From assembly GCA_021442155.1 (NCBI GenBank), contig CM038232.1, positions 64,895,555 to 64,959,554 of the forward strand: DNA of 64,000 nt, written 5' to 3'. A program made the translations under genes and the position numbers. The DNA is from Cymbidium sinense (taxonomy: Eukaryota; Streptophyta; Magnoliopsida; Asparagales; Orchidaceae). Under the pieces are notes generated by a model. The model did no database searches. It saw only the letters and a program-made list of their open reading frames with translations, and had not been told where the DNA came from. Positions 24,745 to 35,959 of this stretch are shown piece after piece. Position 1 is the stretch's first letter; the number at the start of each line of letters is the position of its first letter.

Positions 24745-24935
24745 ATTCCAACTTAAATGATTTTTCTCAAATCATTCAAATGTAATTCCAACTTAAATGA
24801 TTTTTTCTCAAATCATTTAAATCAAATCCCAACTTAAATGATTTTTTTCAAATCATTCAAATCAATTCCAAATCAAAATTCAAATCAAATTCCAATTTAA
24901 ATGATTTTTCTCAAATCATTGAAATCAATTCCAAA
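24745..24935. repeat. Four tandem units each containing an 8-bp hairpin
   Basis: Units of about 50 bp repeat the words AACTTAAATGATTT and AAATCATTCAAAT. Within each, AATGATTT and AAATCATT pair around a TTCTC-like loop. LTR2 keeps two such units at about 40915-41000. They lie in the U3 part near the LTR start. Confidence 0.7.
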
Positions 24936-27272
24936 AATCCTTCCTAAGTCACTTTGATTTCATCTTATGGACTTAGCTCAAATCAAATCCAAATCACTTC
25001 AAACTCAAGAGATTTTCCCATAACCCATCTATATTCTCATTTATATTCACAAATATAAATGAAATATAAATTCAAACAACCAAAACCAAATTTAAAACCC
25101 AAACCCAAATCTAACCTAAATCCAACCATACCCTTTCAAGTCAAATTCTTGAACTTAACCAAATCAAACTCAAATAAGTCCAAACCTTTAAATTTTCTAT
25201 TCAAACGATCAAATCCTTTATTCATAAGCCCAAAAATAAATACAAACTTCAATCATCAATCCAAAACTAAATTCAAAACTCAAAGCCAAATCAAACCCAT
25301 GTTCATCTTTTAAATTTAAAATTGTCAAATGAATCAAAATCCATTTGACTCCAAATCACTTGCAATTGGATTTATATTTCAATCATGAGTCCATATATGA
25401 GTTCAACCAAACTTGAATCAAGCCTTGATCAAGCCAATTGACCCATTTAGGCTCACTTGACCCGAAGTGACCTAAAGCATCTTTTTGAGCCAAATTCTAA
25501 TCCTGCTCAAATTAGATTGAACTAAGCCTAACTAAGCCTCAGATTGTGAGCAACAATCATCTTAAGATGATCAATAACCCAAATTGGGTCAAATCAAGTC
25601 AAACCCCTCCTTTGACCAAGTCAACACTTAACCCAAATGAAACCCAAATTAGCCAAAATCCACCATAGGCCAAATTGATTGAAACCATTGATATGAACTA
25701 GTTCATGATCAATGACTGAACATGATCAAGCCATCATTTGAGCCAAACCTAGTCCAATTGGCCACTTGACCCAAGTTGACCCAAGTTGACGTGAAAAGTC
25801 AAAATGTATCAAATCTTGATATAAGTCAAATTGATTGCACCCAATGGATCAAATTCATTCTAAATCACTTGTTGAACTTGACCAAAGCCTTAATTGGCCA
25901 ACTAGAATTAACCAGCCAATTGACCATGAACCCAACTTGACCTAAAAGGTCAAATCAAACCAAAATTGATTGAAATCAAAGCTTGCAAAATATTTTAATT
26001 GATCAACCAAGCCTAAACCAACCCTGACCTAACTCAATTGGGCTAAATGAGTCAAATTGATCAACTTGATGCATTTGACCTAAGTGAACTCAAATGAACC
26101 AAAACCAAATATAAATCAAATTGAACCAAACTAATGATACCAAAATATTTTAAATGATCATTGAACTTGACCTAACACATAGTTTGATCCAATTTGACCA
26201 ATGGTAACTTGACGCGAGTTGACCCATTTTGATCATATTCCAACTCAAGATAACTTGGCATCCTCCTAGTGGACTATTTGGACACCAAGAGAGGTGGTGC
26301 ACATGACCCAATGGGTTTCGGTTAGCCAAATCCAACCCAACGCCAAAATCGACCACTCCACTCAAATTTCTCCACATGGATCACCTCTCACACTCATTTT
26401 AGCACATGTGCACCTCCACACTCCCACTCCTCTGCCAAAACCAAACCACATGGCACTCCTAACAACCAAAACAACCCATTCCATCTCATCAATTTGATCA
26501 AAATGGCAAGCAGGCTCACGATCATCCGATCCAAGTAGGGGGAGATATACTCCCCCTCATTCATTCCAATTCAAGACTCTGGCATTCGATTGAGCTCATA
26601 GAATCATAGGCAAGCATCCACAAGCTTCCCCAAGGTTACCCAAGCTAATTCCAATTTCCCTTTCTCGATTTTGTCTAAGCCAAAAATAGGTGAGGTGAGG
26701 GAGATTTCAAACTCACTCCATTCTCAACTAAAGTTCAATTCCTCTTGCAAACACCATCAAGGGACTAAGTCGAGCACATCCAAAGCTTTTTCGAAGTCTA
26801 CAAGTCATGGGAAGGGGAGTTCGATCGAAGCCACAAGTTATTGAAGCAAGCTTTGGTCAATTAGAAGATTCATTGCAAATTGAACCTTCAAACCTTCAAC
26901 AGGGCTTTATCTCCACTAGACGAAGCTACCTCAACTGTTGGAAGTGCCGGTGATAGCCTCTGATGAGGTATGCCTCAAAACCAAGCTTAAGTTAGAAAAT
27001 CTTTGGTCATTTATGAAGGAAAGTGTAATCCCATTTAATTTCCACCATTGAATGTGCTTCTCCTTTTTTCTTGATGGTGTGGCTTGAATCTCTGCCCAAT
27101 CCGAGCTCAAGTGAGCTCAGATCAAGCCATGGAGGATGGATAGTCTCTGTCTCCCACAGGGGAGGGTAGGGATGACTCATGGACCATCCATCCCGTGTGT
27201 TTTGGATGGACGATCCTGATTAAAATGCGTAGATCTGCTGATTAATCCCTTTGAAACTGTAGGTTTAATCCT

Positions 27273-27299
27273 GACTGTCTGATCTTTGATCAGACGGTC
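27273..27299. promoter_or_regulatory. 12-bp hairpin in the LTR GC island
   Basis: GACTGTCTGATC, a TTT loop, then GATCAGACGGTC; all 12 positions pair if one G-T pair is allowed. In LTR2 (about 43493-43520) the sequence is partly degraded but keeps the CTGATCTTTGATC core. Function unknown. Confidence 0.55.
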
Positions 27300-27371
27300 C
27301 AAGGAGAAAATGTGTAGCACTGCTGGCTGATGCGACATATGATTTGATAACTTAAATAATCAATCCCATTG

Positions 27372-27413
27372 TGCCACGTGGAAAGTGCACGCCGCGTCAG
27401 CAACCCATGTGGC
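27372..27413. promoter_or_regulatory. G-box-like ACGT site and ATGTGG partner in U3
   Basis: GCCACGTGG is followed about 22 bases later by CCATGTGGC, in a GC-rich stretch including GCCGCGTCAG. A CACGTG core is the classical plant bZIP/bHLH target. It lies upstream of the TATA-like site, where a U3 enhancer would be. In LTR2 the core has decayed to CACATG. Activity is an inference. Confidence 0.4.
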
Positions 27414-30318
27414 ACCGATGGGATTTGTTAATTAATTAGGCTTTCTAATTACCTAATAATCACTGAAACTTCATAAATACATAATTAAATATAGAAAAAT
27501 TAGAAAAATGCAAACTTAACTTCATTTTAAAGATAATTCGGAGAGGAATCCAATAAAATTATTTTTAATTAATTTTGATAGTGGATTTTCCTTAATTAAG
27601 ATTTAATTAAAAATCTAATAACCCTAATTACTCCCTAAACATTTCATTAATTAATTCCAAACTTCTCATACATATTTAGGGGGATGACTTCTATTTCCCC
27701 TAATTTTCTTGGAATTTATTAATGAGTTAATTAGGGAAATCTATTAATTACCCCTTAATAAAATTAAGAGCAAGTAAGCATGTGAAAGGGTTTAATCACT
27801 TAATTGAAATAATTAAACATTGTTTAAGTGAATAGGAGGTTTATGGAATAGCTTTGGGGTATTTTCCCTAAGTTATTTCTTAAACTCTCTTCCTTCCTTA
27901 ATCCAAACATAATTAAGGATTAATCCACTAATTATCTTCTTAATTAATCTAATCAAACTTTTAAAATCCATCTGAACTTAATCAATCTACTTTTGGGTAG
28001 ATCCTTAGGTGTTCAATAACCTAAGTGGCTTTTAAGGAAATCATTTCCAACTCACATGCGTAGGAAAGTTATGAAAATACTTAATTAAACCCTTTAGCTT
28101 AATTAACCAATAATTGTGAGCCAATTACATTAGGCCCCTTTCTTTCTTAGGTGCATTGCTGATTTAAATTCCATGTGGTTGCATATCATATGTTGGCTCA
28201 CAATTATTTCAATAATTATGTTAAAGTGGTATAGGTAAGGGGTAATTAATGGACTTAATTCACACCTTAACCTAAACAAAATATAAAATCAACTTTATTG
28301 TTCTAAACATTAAACTAAATCAATCCACACATGGGGAAATGGGTTAGGACCAGCAAACTCTTCTCACTTTTCCTAAATCAAATTCAAATCTAAAACTAAA
28401 GCAAAAATCTTGTTAAGAAATTATGATTCACTTTAAATAATCTTATTTCATAGGATTATCTTTAGGAATTAATTGAGATGAAAGAAATCATATGCTTACA
28501 TCATTTTATCTCTTTCCAAGCATGTTAAATATTTTTTTCCATGTGAACTCATGCATTCATACCATTTGAAAAATCAAATTAACATGAAATATTTCTTTTA
28601 TGTCAAATTGCATGTTTTGGCTAAAGTAAGAATATGAATGGCTATTATCACTACTAATTCAAAAATTATTTTCAAAATCTATGAATCAAAGATCATAAAT
28701 GAAAGTATGCTACTTATAAATACTTATAATCTTGCATGTGTTTATAACATAAAATGTGCTATGTGATTTTCTTCTCTTTTCTTAACATTGGTTTGTATAG
28801 GATTTGCAAAGTGTATAGTTCATTAGAAAAGAACATAACACTTGCTTAAATTCATTCCTATGCACTCCCATGTCATGAATTAAGAAGGATCTTCATATTA
28901 CATATATAAACAAAATCAGACAAATAAACAAAAATCTTTTGCATGATTCTTCACCCATTCATTTGCTTTTATACATGGACATGTATTTAAGAAAAGTGGT
29001 ATATTAGTCTGGACATCATGGGGTTGTGAGGCTATAAGTAGCCCCAAGTAGGTCTTGTACCTTACACTCCTTATGTAAAGAATAATGGCATTGTACTCAC
29101 TTATGTCTTTCATACATGTAAATGTGCATTTGATTAATGGACAAGAGAATCCCTCTTTTCTACTTAAACAAAATCATGGATTCATGAAACATCCAAATTT
29201 TCCTAAACAACATCTCTTTGTATTCATCATTAAGGTGTGCTAAGATTTGCATTTGTATGTATAGCTATGCTTGGGATACATTCATGTGCATGGTACACAT
29301 GTTGGAAAGAAATAAAGAGTTGTGTGTTATGTGATAGTAATTCACCTTAAATAATCCTAAAATACCTTTCTTATTGAATAGGTTCATTTAAAGCAAATAT
29401 AAACTTAGGATTAATTAAAACACATAATAAAGCATTCACTAAATAAAAATCATTAATGAATCTACTTTACAAATTACTTAAGGTAGAGATGAAAGAGAAG
29501 TTTTCTTCTCTTTTCTTCTATTTACAATTTTTAGTAATTAAATCTAGGTTCTTTCAAACCAAATCAAATTATCAAATAAAATTAACTAAATCAACTAAAC
29601 CACTTAAAATGAAATCACCCTCTAAGTTGAATCCTTTCATACTTCAAAAACTCCAATCTTAAAGCCTAGTTAAGACATACCACATAAGCCTTAAATGGCA
29701 CACAGATTAAGCTAAGTCACCATTTCTAGCTCTATGTTAGAGCGGTGCATGGTTTGATTCTTGGTTTTTTTGTGATGTAATATTTAGACTGGATGTTAGG
29801 GTGTATGTGCATAGACTGAATGATAGGATGATCTTAGTCTAATTATTATCTTCTGCAGGAGATTATGCTTAAGGGGCGCTGTATTAAAAATATAAATACT
29901 TTTGCTGTGCAGGTTACTTATACCCCTAAGCATAATCCAAAATAGGCTAGGTGGACTTGATTACCCATGTGTGGGGTGCTAAGTCTAATTTATTCATATA
30001 CATTCTTGGGATGTGTGGTGTGTTTAGCTAATCTCTATTTTATAGATTTTAATAGATTTACTTTTTCCATTTTCATGTAATTTTTGCAATTAAGATTTGG
30101 AATGAATATTATGGGCAAGTGGAGGTGAACATTGACCATAAGACCAAGTCTTATGCACCATGTGAAGCTTTGGAGCCAACCACATTCCAACCAACTAAAA
30201 TGAAGGAAAGAAAAAAAGAAACCGAACATGAAAAAAGAAGAAATAAAGAATGAAGAATCAAGACTCCCATAACATAAATTCTTTCTAAATTATAATTATT
30301 CATTTATAATACGGGTTG

Positions 30319-30324
30319 TATAAG
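30319..30324 (+). promoter_or_regulatory. TATA-like box of LTR1
   Basis: TTGTATAAGGGTAGAGCTC. The TATA-like core and following GTAGAGC are kept in LTR2 (52560, TATAAGAGTAGAGC), solo LTR B (complement of 46216-46226, CTATATAAGGG), solo LTR A (10081-10086) and fragment C (20104-20109). Conservation in five copies inside otherwise drifting sequence supports a promoter. Start of transcription would be about 30 bases downstream. Confidence 0.55.
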
Positions 30325-31227
30325 GGTAGAGCTCAGCTACCCACATTTCTTTTTGGGTTTGTGCGGTGGAGCCCGACCACAAAGGCATTTTCTTCTTTTG
30401 CTCTAGCTTTATAAAATTACTTGATGTTTGTTTAGCTTGTGCATTAAGATGACATGTTTTTCCTAGTTTTCTTCCTTGCTTTGATGAATGGCCTAAATGT
30501 GATTAAGCACTTAAGAAAAAATAAATTTTCTATCCAATTAATGAACTCAAAATAAAAATATTAACAACTCATAACCTCACCTAAAGCCTACATCATAAGT
30601 CAAGAAATAAAAGATTTAGCAACCCCTTAGCTAGATGTTGTATGTCTCACATCATGCATAAAAAGCATCTTGCTTCGCTCTTGCTTATGGAGGGCTTCCA
30701 CCTTTTCCAGAGAATATGACTTGACCTTTGAGAGCTATGGTGGAAACACACCTCCTTCTTGCTGATTTTGGCCCATAACCAATTTCTCATGCATTAGGCA
30801 TATAAATCACATAGCTTGTGTCAAAATAATTGTCCAAAAATAAAAATAAATTTAACAAAAATTTCATTAGATTTAAGTCATTATTCATGCCCTACATGAT
30901 CTACTTAGTCTTCCTTCTAAATAAGCAATAGCCTGGCTATCTTACAAAAGCATAAGACTTGCCTACATGTATTTAAAATTATAGAGGAGTTAGTTGGCAA
31001 CCACCCCCAAGCAGTTGTAAGTCTAACAGTCGGGTGGTTCATCCTCTCTTGTGGAGGTAAACCATATGCCCATGTTTTACCTTCAATTTTGGTTGTGCTT
31101 TGACCCTCACCAAAGCTCCCTAGATTTAGATTCTGAGATTGTTGTTTCCCTTTGTGGGCTATAAGTATAAATCATCACCTCTTAGGTATTTCCATAATCT
31201 TGTATCATTGAGTTGTTTCCCTTTGTG

Positions 31228-31245
31228 GGCGACTCCACTAGGGAT
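31228..31245 (+). other. Primer-binding site 1 (tRNA-Arg type)
   Basis: GGCGACTCCACTAGGGA, close to the TGGCGACTCCRCTGGGGA form I associate with Ogre/Tat elements primed by tRNA-Arg. In a normal element it would sit a few bases after the LTR end. Here the LTR tail is missing, so it abuts the deletion join. Confidence 0.65.
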
Positions 31246-31599
31246 GGTTCCTCTCTCCATCTTTGGTAAATGATCATTGTCTCCAAGTATATATAGTGTG
31301 TTTATATTTTATATGAACCCAAGACTATCTTTATTTTCCATTGGCACTTAGCTCATTTCATTTTTGAGTTAAGCTAGCCAACATCCTCTAGGTTTTAGGA
31401 CCTCACTGCATTTAGATCTTAAAACTCCTATTGGGTTCCCCAATAAATAAAAATAAAAAATTAATAAAATGAAATAAATAAAGACTTCCTGCTCTACTTG
31501 TGGTAAAGAGGGAATGACAACCACGTAGCATTGTAGTTGTGCCATCACCACCACCATCATAGCAGAGCATGGAGTTAGCAGCAGGGTGGCAGAGATAGT

Positions 31600-33560
31600 A
31601 CCACTGTTCCCATGGCCATAGATTCTCCTAGGAGTACTACTCCACCCATATCCAGTGATAGCCAGGAGCATCTTTCTTCTAGTGAGCATTGCCCTCATAG
31701 GGTTAGCTCTCTAGTAGCAGCAGAAGTTAGATGTCTTTCGATTCATGACAGTGATCCCACCACTAGTCAGTCGCGATCATTTGTGCCCGAATAGTTGGAC
31801 TGTTCCCTCGATGATATTGTAGCACGGTATCTAGTGGAGAATAAGGAGATCCTAAGATATGACTGGTCTAGGAGGAGAAGTTCAGTTTTGATCCTAATGA
31901 AGATGATCTGTTAGAGGATTCAGCATGAGTATATATGGTTGATACCAAGGGTTCTCTCCTTTGTGATCAGTAGAATTTAGTAGGTGATGCGGCTGAGCAG
32001 GATGATACAGTCTACTTGACCCAACACCTCCTTCAATAACTTAAACAAAAGGATGAACAAATCAATAGGATGGGAAATAGGCTTGAAGATTTGTTAGCAG
32101 CTTGGCACTTCAGAACCAAGCCTCGGCAATGCATCCTACTATTGTAGAAACCGGTCAACCTGAGTTGTTGCATGTTTTGGATCAAACCAAGACTTCACCT
32201 CTAGTAGTGCAAGGTAGCACCAGCTTGTATAGGAAGGTAGTGTATAGTACCTCCGTATAAGAAAAGGACATTAAACTCATGATGGAGCAGCAAGTGAGAG
32301 AAGTGCTGGCGCAAGCCTGAAGAGGATCATCGATTCCAAAGGGTAGACCCTACCTAGAGGAATTCGATGTCATCCACTATCTCAAGGGTTTTATGCCACC
32401 TTCTTTCAGGAGCTTCGATGGCAGTGGAAACCCATAGCAGCACATAGCACATTTCAGGACCAACTGTTGCAATGTTGGTGGCAGCAATGCGTTACTATTC
32501 CATCTTTTTGTCAGCAGCTTAGCAGGCATATCCTTCGATTGGTATGCTAAACTCCTTAATAGTTCAGTGAAGACTTTTATTGAGTTGGAGAAACTCTTCA
32601 TTAAGAGGTTTGCTAGAGCTCAGCAAAGGGTGACTGTAGGCGATCTCATTGTGGCTCAACAACATTCTGGTAAGTCCCTCATTGATTATATTCTTAGATG
32701 GCATACTTTTAGTATGAAATGCGAACCACAACTATCTGAACAGCATGCCATTAAAATTCTACTAAAGAATATTCATGGCCCGATCGCCTTCATGCTCAAA
32801 GATTTTTCCATAAAAAATATTTGAGAAGCTAATCAACAAGGCGGTTAGCTTACAAGGAGAAGCCAAACAGTTGTATATTTCGGATCAATCAACAAAGCTG
32901 AAGCCATAGAAAGCTTATAAAAAAATAAGGGGTAGTAACAATAATGGACAAGGGGAAGCAACCGCTAGAGACCAATATGACAAACCTCGAGCTCCACAGC
33001 CATCGCTTCCACCTCCTCTAGCACTTTAGCCATCCGCCATATAGCGACCTCCATGGCATTCCGCCTCCCTCACATTCATAGCTGCAGTACATATACTAGC
33101 CGCTAGGTAGCTACCATCCACCTACTCTTTTGGATAAACTAAACAAACCTTATTCATTTAAGAGGGAGGTAGTTGGAAAAATCTTTAAGAATCTCTTAAT
33201 GAAACCTAACTTTCAGCTACTCGAACCTAGGAAGCTGGAGGAAGTGGGCAAGAGTAATGATCCTAACTTTTGCCCTTACCACCGCATGCTAGGCCATGTT
33301 TTAGAGGATTTCTTTACATTCAAGGATTGGCTTGAGCATAGCTACAAGACAGGTGCCATAGTTATCCCAAAGAAATACCTTGTGGAACAACCATCCAGTT
33401 CCATTAGGGTAATCCTTGGAGATACATGAATTCCTCTCAAAACCAAAGAAGGTTGGGATATCTCTTTATCCAAACCTCTAAAAGATTATTTCAAAAATCA
33501 AGAAACATTTCTTGCAGGTGACTGAGCTGGCTCGAACCTCTAACATCAAGGAAGGTTTGT
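31600..33560 (+). pseudogene. gag: gag of internal region 1
   Basis: Structural polyprotein remnant that would form the particle around the element RNA. The Retrotrans_gag core is visible at about 32385-32830: FRSFDGSGNP, then FDWYAKLLNSSVKTFIELEK, IKRFARAQQRVTVGDL, SLIDYILRWHTFSMKCEPQL and LLKNIHGPIAFMLKDF. A C-terminal part at 33130-33429 has YSFKRE, EEVGKSNDPNFCPYHRMLGH and FKDWLE. This is the CPYHR-GH type zinc-knuckle-like segment typical of Tat gag, although the usual next cysteine (EDC) reads EDF. The stretch 31612-31794, a serine-rich open frame, is homologous to 57850-58030 in internal region 2 and belongs to the N-terminus. There are several stops and frame changes, for example at 31793 and 32824. 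About 3.2 kb of upstream leader seen in internal region 2 is missing here. Confidence 0.82.
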
Positions 33561-33737
33561 AGGTTGCCAAAAATAACTTGGGGAAAGGGGAGCACATCAA
33601 CAGTAGTAGCAGTCAATGCCAGTCCGGGATAGCCAAGTAGCGCAACCATCAACCGAGCCCAGCCTCCAGTCCATAGTTGCAGCTACTACTTTAGCACTTC
33701 TACTTCAGCTTTCTCTTCTTTTAATATACATCTTGTA

Positions 33738-34160
33738 TTGGTGGATGAGGGTATTAAATCCCTCACCCCACATACTTTACTAGATTTCTACTATACAACT
33801 CCTTCAAAATCCAATAAATCGAGGGATAAAGCTAGTTTGAAGTACATCTGTGTCATTTCTGATTGGTTGTCTAACTCTACTCTTTTAGAAAACTCTCCAA
33901 GTCTAAATAATAATTATAAAAACTCCAGTCTTTCTCTTTCTTATTCAGAGTTGGACTTTCCTTCTCTGAATAATATGGGTTCACCTCTTGAGATAGACTT
34001 GGAATCATCTAATTTTGAGGGTCCTATAGAAGAAGTTATCGGTGAGCCTGATGAGCAGGTAGAACCTTCCACTAACCTGCCACAAGAGATCACCAAAGTC
34101 AACTTCCATAGTGGCAAGGTTCTACCTCCTAGTGCAGCACCTCAAGATAAGGAAAAATAA
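33738..34160 (+). pseudogene. gag-protease linker ORF (acidic, serine-rich)
   Basis: An open stretch of 140 codons rich in S, N, D and E, with a run of S-L-S-Y-S-E-L-D-F-P-S-L-N-N and an acidic C-terminal half (EVIGEPDEQVEPS). I recognise no domain. It is homologous to 59870-60149 in internal region 2, where the array is truncated inside it. Its position between gag and protease matches the low-complexity linker of Tat-type polyproteins. Confidence 0.6.
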
Positions 34161-34214
34161 GTCATTGGTTTAGATGATCGAGAAGCCTCTCCACAGGATG
34201 CTCCACGTATAGAT

Positions 34215-34870
34215 ATGTTTATGGAAGATCAACCCAAAGTGGATTACAATGTCCTCTCTCACCTAAGAAAGTTTCCATTTAAGTTAAGCATATATGATGA
34301 CCTTATCTTATCCAAAGAGATGAAGGAATCATTAATCAAGGCTTTTTTTGATCCAGAGATATGCTTAGCTCATTTGACTGCTATTGGAGAGGAGGCACAT
34401 TATTTCAAAGAAGCCTAGGGAATCACCTTCATAGATGAAGACCTTCTTCTGGTGGACATGGAGCATAACCATCCCCTCTACATCATAGTGGACATGGGAA
34501 AATTCAAACTTTCCAGGGTTCTTATTGAATCAAGTGCATCGGTGAACATTATGAGTCTAAAGACCCTTGATTACTTGAGGATTGACATCTCTACACTCCT
34601 ATGAGATCGAATGATGTTGAGAGGGTTCAATGAACAAGGAGTGAGGGCTTTAGGTTCCATAGTGTTACTTTTGGAAATAGGTGACTGGAAGACTGAATCC
34701 AAGTTCTACATAATTAATTCGAATACTTCATTCACTGCTTTGCTCAGTAGACCCTAGATACACCATAACAAGATGATTCCATCCTTCCTCCATCAGTGCA
34801 TCAAGTTCCAAAAGGATGGAATCGAATACTGTGTCAAAGGTGATGAAATGCCATTTCTAGTTAAATAGGT
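34215..34870 (+). pseudogene. Aspartic protease domain, active site altered
   Basis: It would cleave the Gag-Pol polyprotein. The entry segment VDYNVLSHLRKFPFKLSIYD (34240-34300) is followed after a stop at 34416 by GITFIDEDLLLVDMEHNHPL (34420-34480) and VLIESSASVNIMSLKTL (34517-34567). Then come RALGSIVLLLEIGDW (about 34650) and a TALLSRP-IHHNKMIPSFLHQC segment (34735-34800). In Tat elements the catalytic triad reads D-S/T-G within LIDSGSAVN; here it is E-S-S, so the catalytic aspartate and glycine are gone. Two stops near 34600 and 34755 also break the frame. The order of boxes makes the assignment firm despite the decay. Confidence 0.8.
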
Positions 34871-35065
34871 TGAGATATATGAAGATGTGACCTACTATCT
34901 TCTTCAAAACACCTTTTCCTGTGAACTTGGTCAAAAATTCAAATGCAAAAGAAAAATAAAAAGAAGCAAAAAAAATTATAAAAAATAGAAGAAAAAAATA
35001 CATGTGAATGAGAAAAGGACATTAAGGAAGAAGCAGAGCCGCATGACACATTCCACCCATAGTTT

Positions 35066-35386
35066 GTGCAACCATACGGACATATGGGTAGGATGACTTA
35101 TCCTCCACCAGGTAGAGGCAGGGGCAGACACAGAAGCAATTCTAAAGGTGGAAGACCCCCAGGTTGGCCACCAGCCAACAGATGTTATGTTCCAGTTAAT
35201 AAGAGTACCCCTACTATTCATATAAACTTAGAATCTAGCTCAGAGGACAAGTCTAATGTGTTTAGCATACCAGCCAACCCTTCTCAGTGGGATTCATTGG
35301 AAGTGACACTCGAGCCAGACAGTGATGAAGACCAAGCCTCCAAGCAAGCACAAATGTATTCAAATCAAGTTTATGTGAAATTATGA
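35066..35386 (+). pseudogene. Protease-RT linker with G/R-rich start
   Basis: An open frame of 106 codons between protease and RT. The N-terminal third is basic and glycine-rich (PPPGRGRGRHRSNSKGGRPP). The C-terminal two-thirds are acidic (ESSSEDKSN, LEPDSDEDQ). It is preceded by a lysine-rich stretch at about 34945-35000. No domain recognised. The basic start could have bound nucleic acid, which is an inference from composition. A further open segment at 35640-35845 leads toward the RT. Confidence 0.45.
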
Positions 35387-35959
35387 GGTAGCAATTAGGA
35401 ACCTTAGCTCTAACCTCACTTTCCTCTCAAAAAGTTGAAGGTTTAGTAGTTAAGGAAGCCCCTATGTCTTCCATTGATGTGAAGCCAAAGAGATTCCTAT
35501 TGGGATCATCATCCTCAAGTCTAGAAGCTGATGTAGAACTTGAGGATAATTCATTTAAAGAATTACTAGAATTTCCTTTTGATTGGTACTCACCTTATGT
35601 TTTTAATCTTACAAAAAAGGTTTAATTCCATATACATGATCTTAGCACAAGTCAGAATATGTAGAAATGTTATGGAACAACGAGGCAAGGATGCACAATC
35701 AAGATCAAGACTAGGATTCGGTACAGTGGGTCCAATCGATGATGATGATTACTGCTTAGTTGTCACCAATCATCTGAAGTTTGATAGGATCTTCTTAAAC
35801 AACACTAACTTTTATAAAAAAAGTGTGATTAGAAACTTCAGATGATCCAGATGATCTCTAAATCAAAGATGTACCACCACAATTCAAAAAAAAATCCATT
35901 CGATAATCGATAAGCTTAAAGAAATCAACCTCAGGATAAAAGAAAATCCACGCCTGACA

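Larger units (their letters stand above)
24452..31209 (+). repeat. LTR1 (5' LTR, lacking its last ~0.6 kb)
   Basis: It starts TGTTGACCTCACTTTTGGAG and aligns end to end with LTR2 (for example 26520 with 42760, 28500 with 44690, 30660 with 52880) until about 31209. There LTR2 continues for about 610 more bases that LTR1 lacks. The lost part includes the terminal hairpins and the CA end. The join carries a 19-bp copy of GTTGTTTCCCTTTGTGGGC (31141-31159 and again 31212-31230). No long reading frame exists inside. A/C-skewed sequence fills about 24650-26500. Confidence 0.88.

Noticed and set aside
25059..25313. An 84-codon K/P/N-rich frame, also seen at 41234-41422
   Set aside because: It follows from the A/C-skewed LTR sequence; the second copy is shorter and frame-shifted, so there is no sign of coding conservation.
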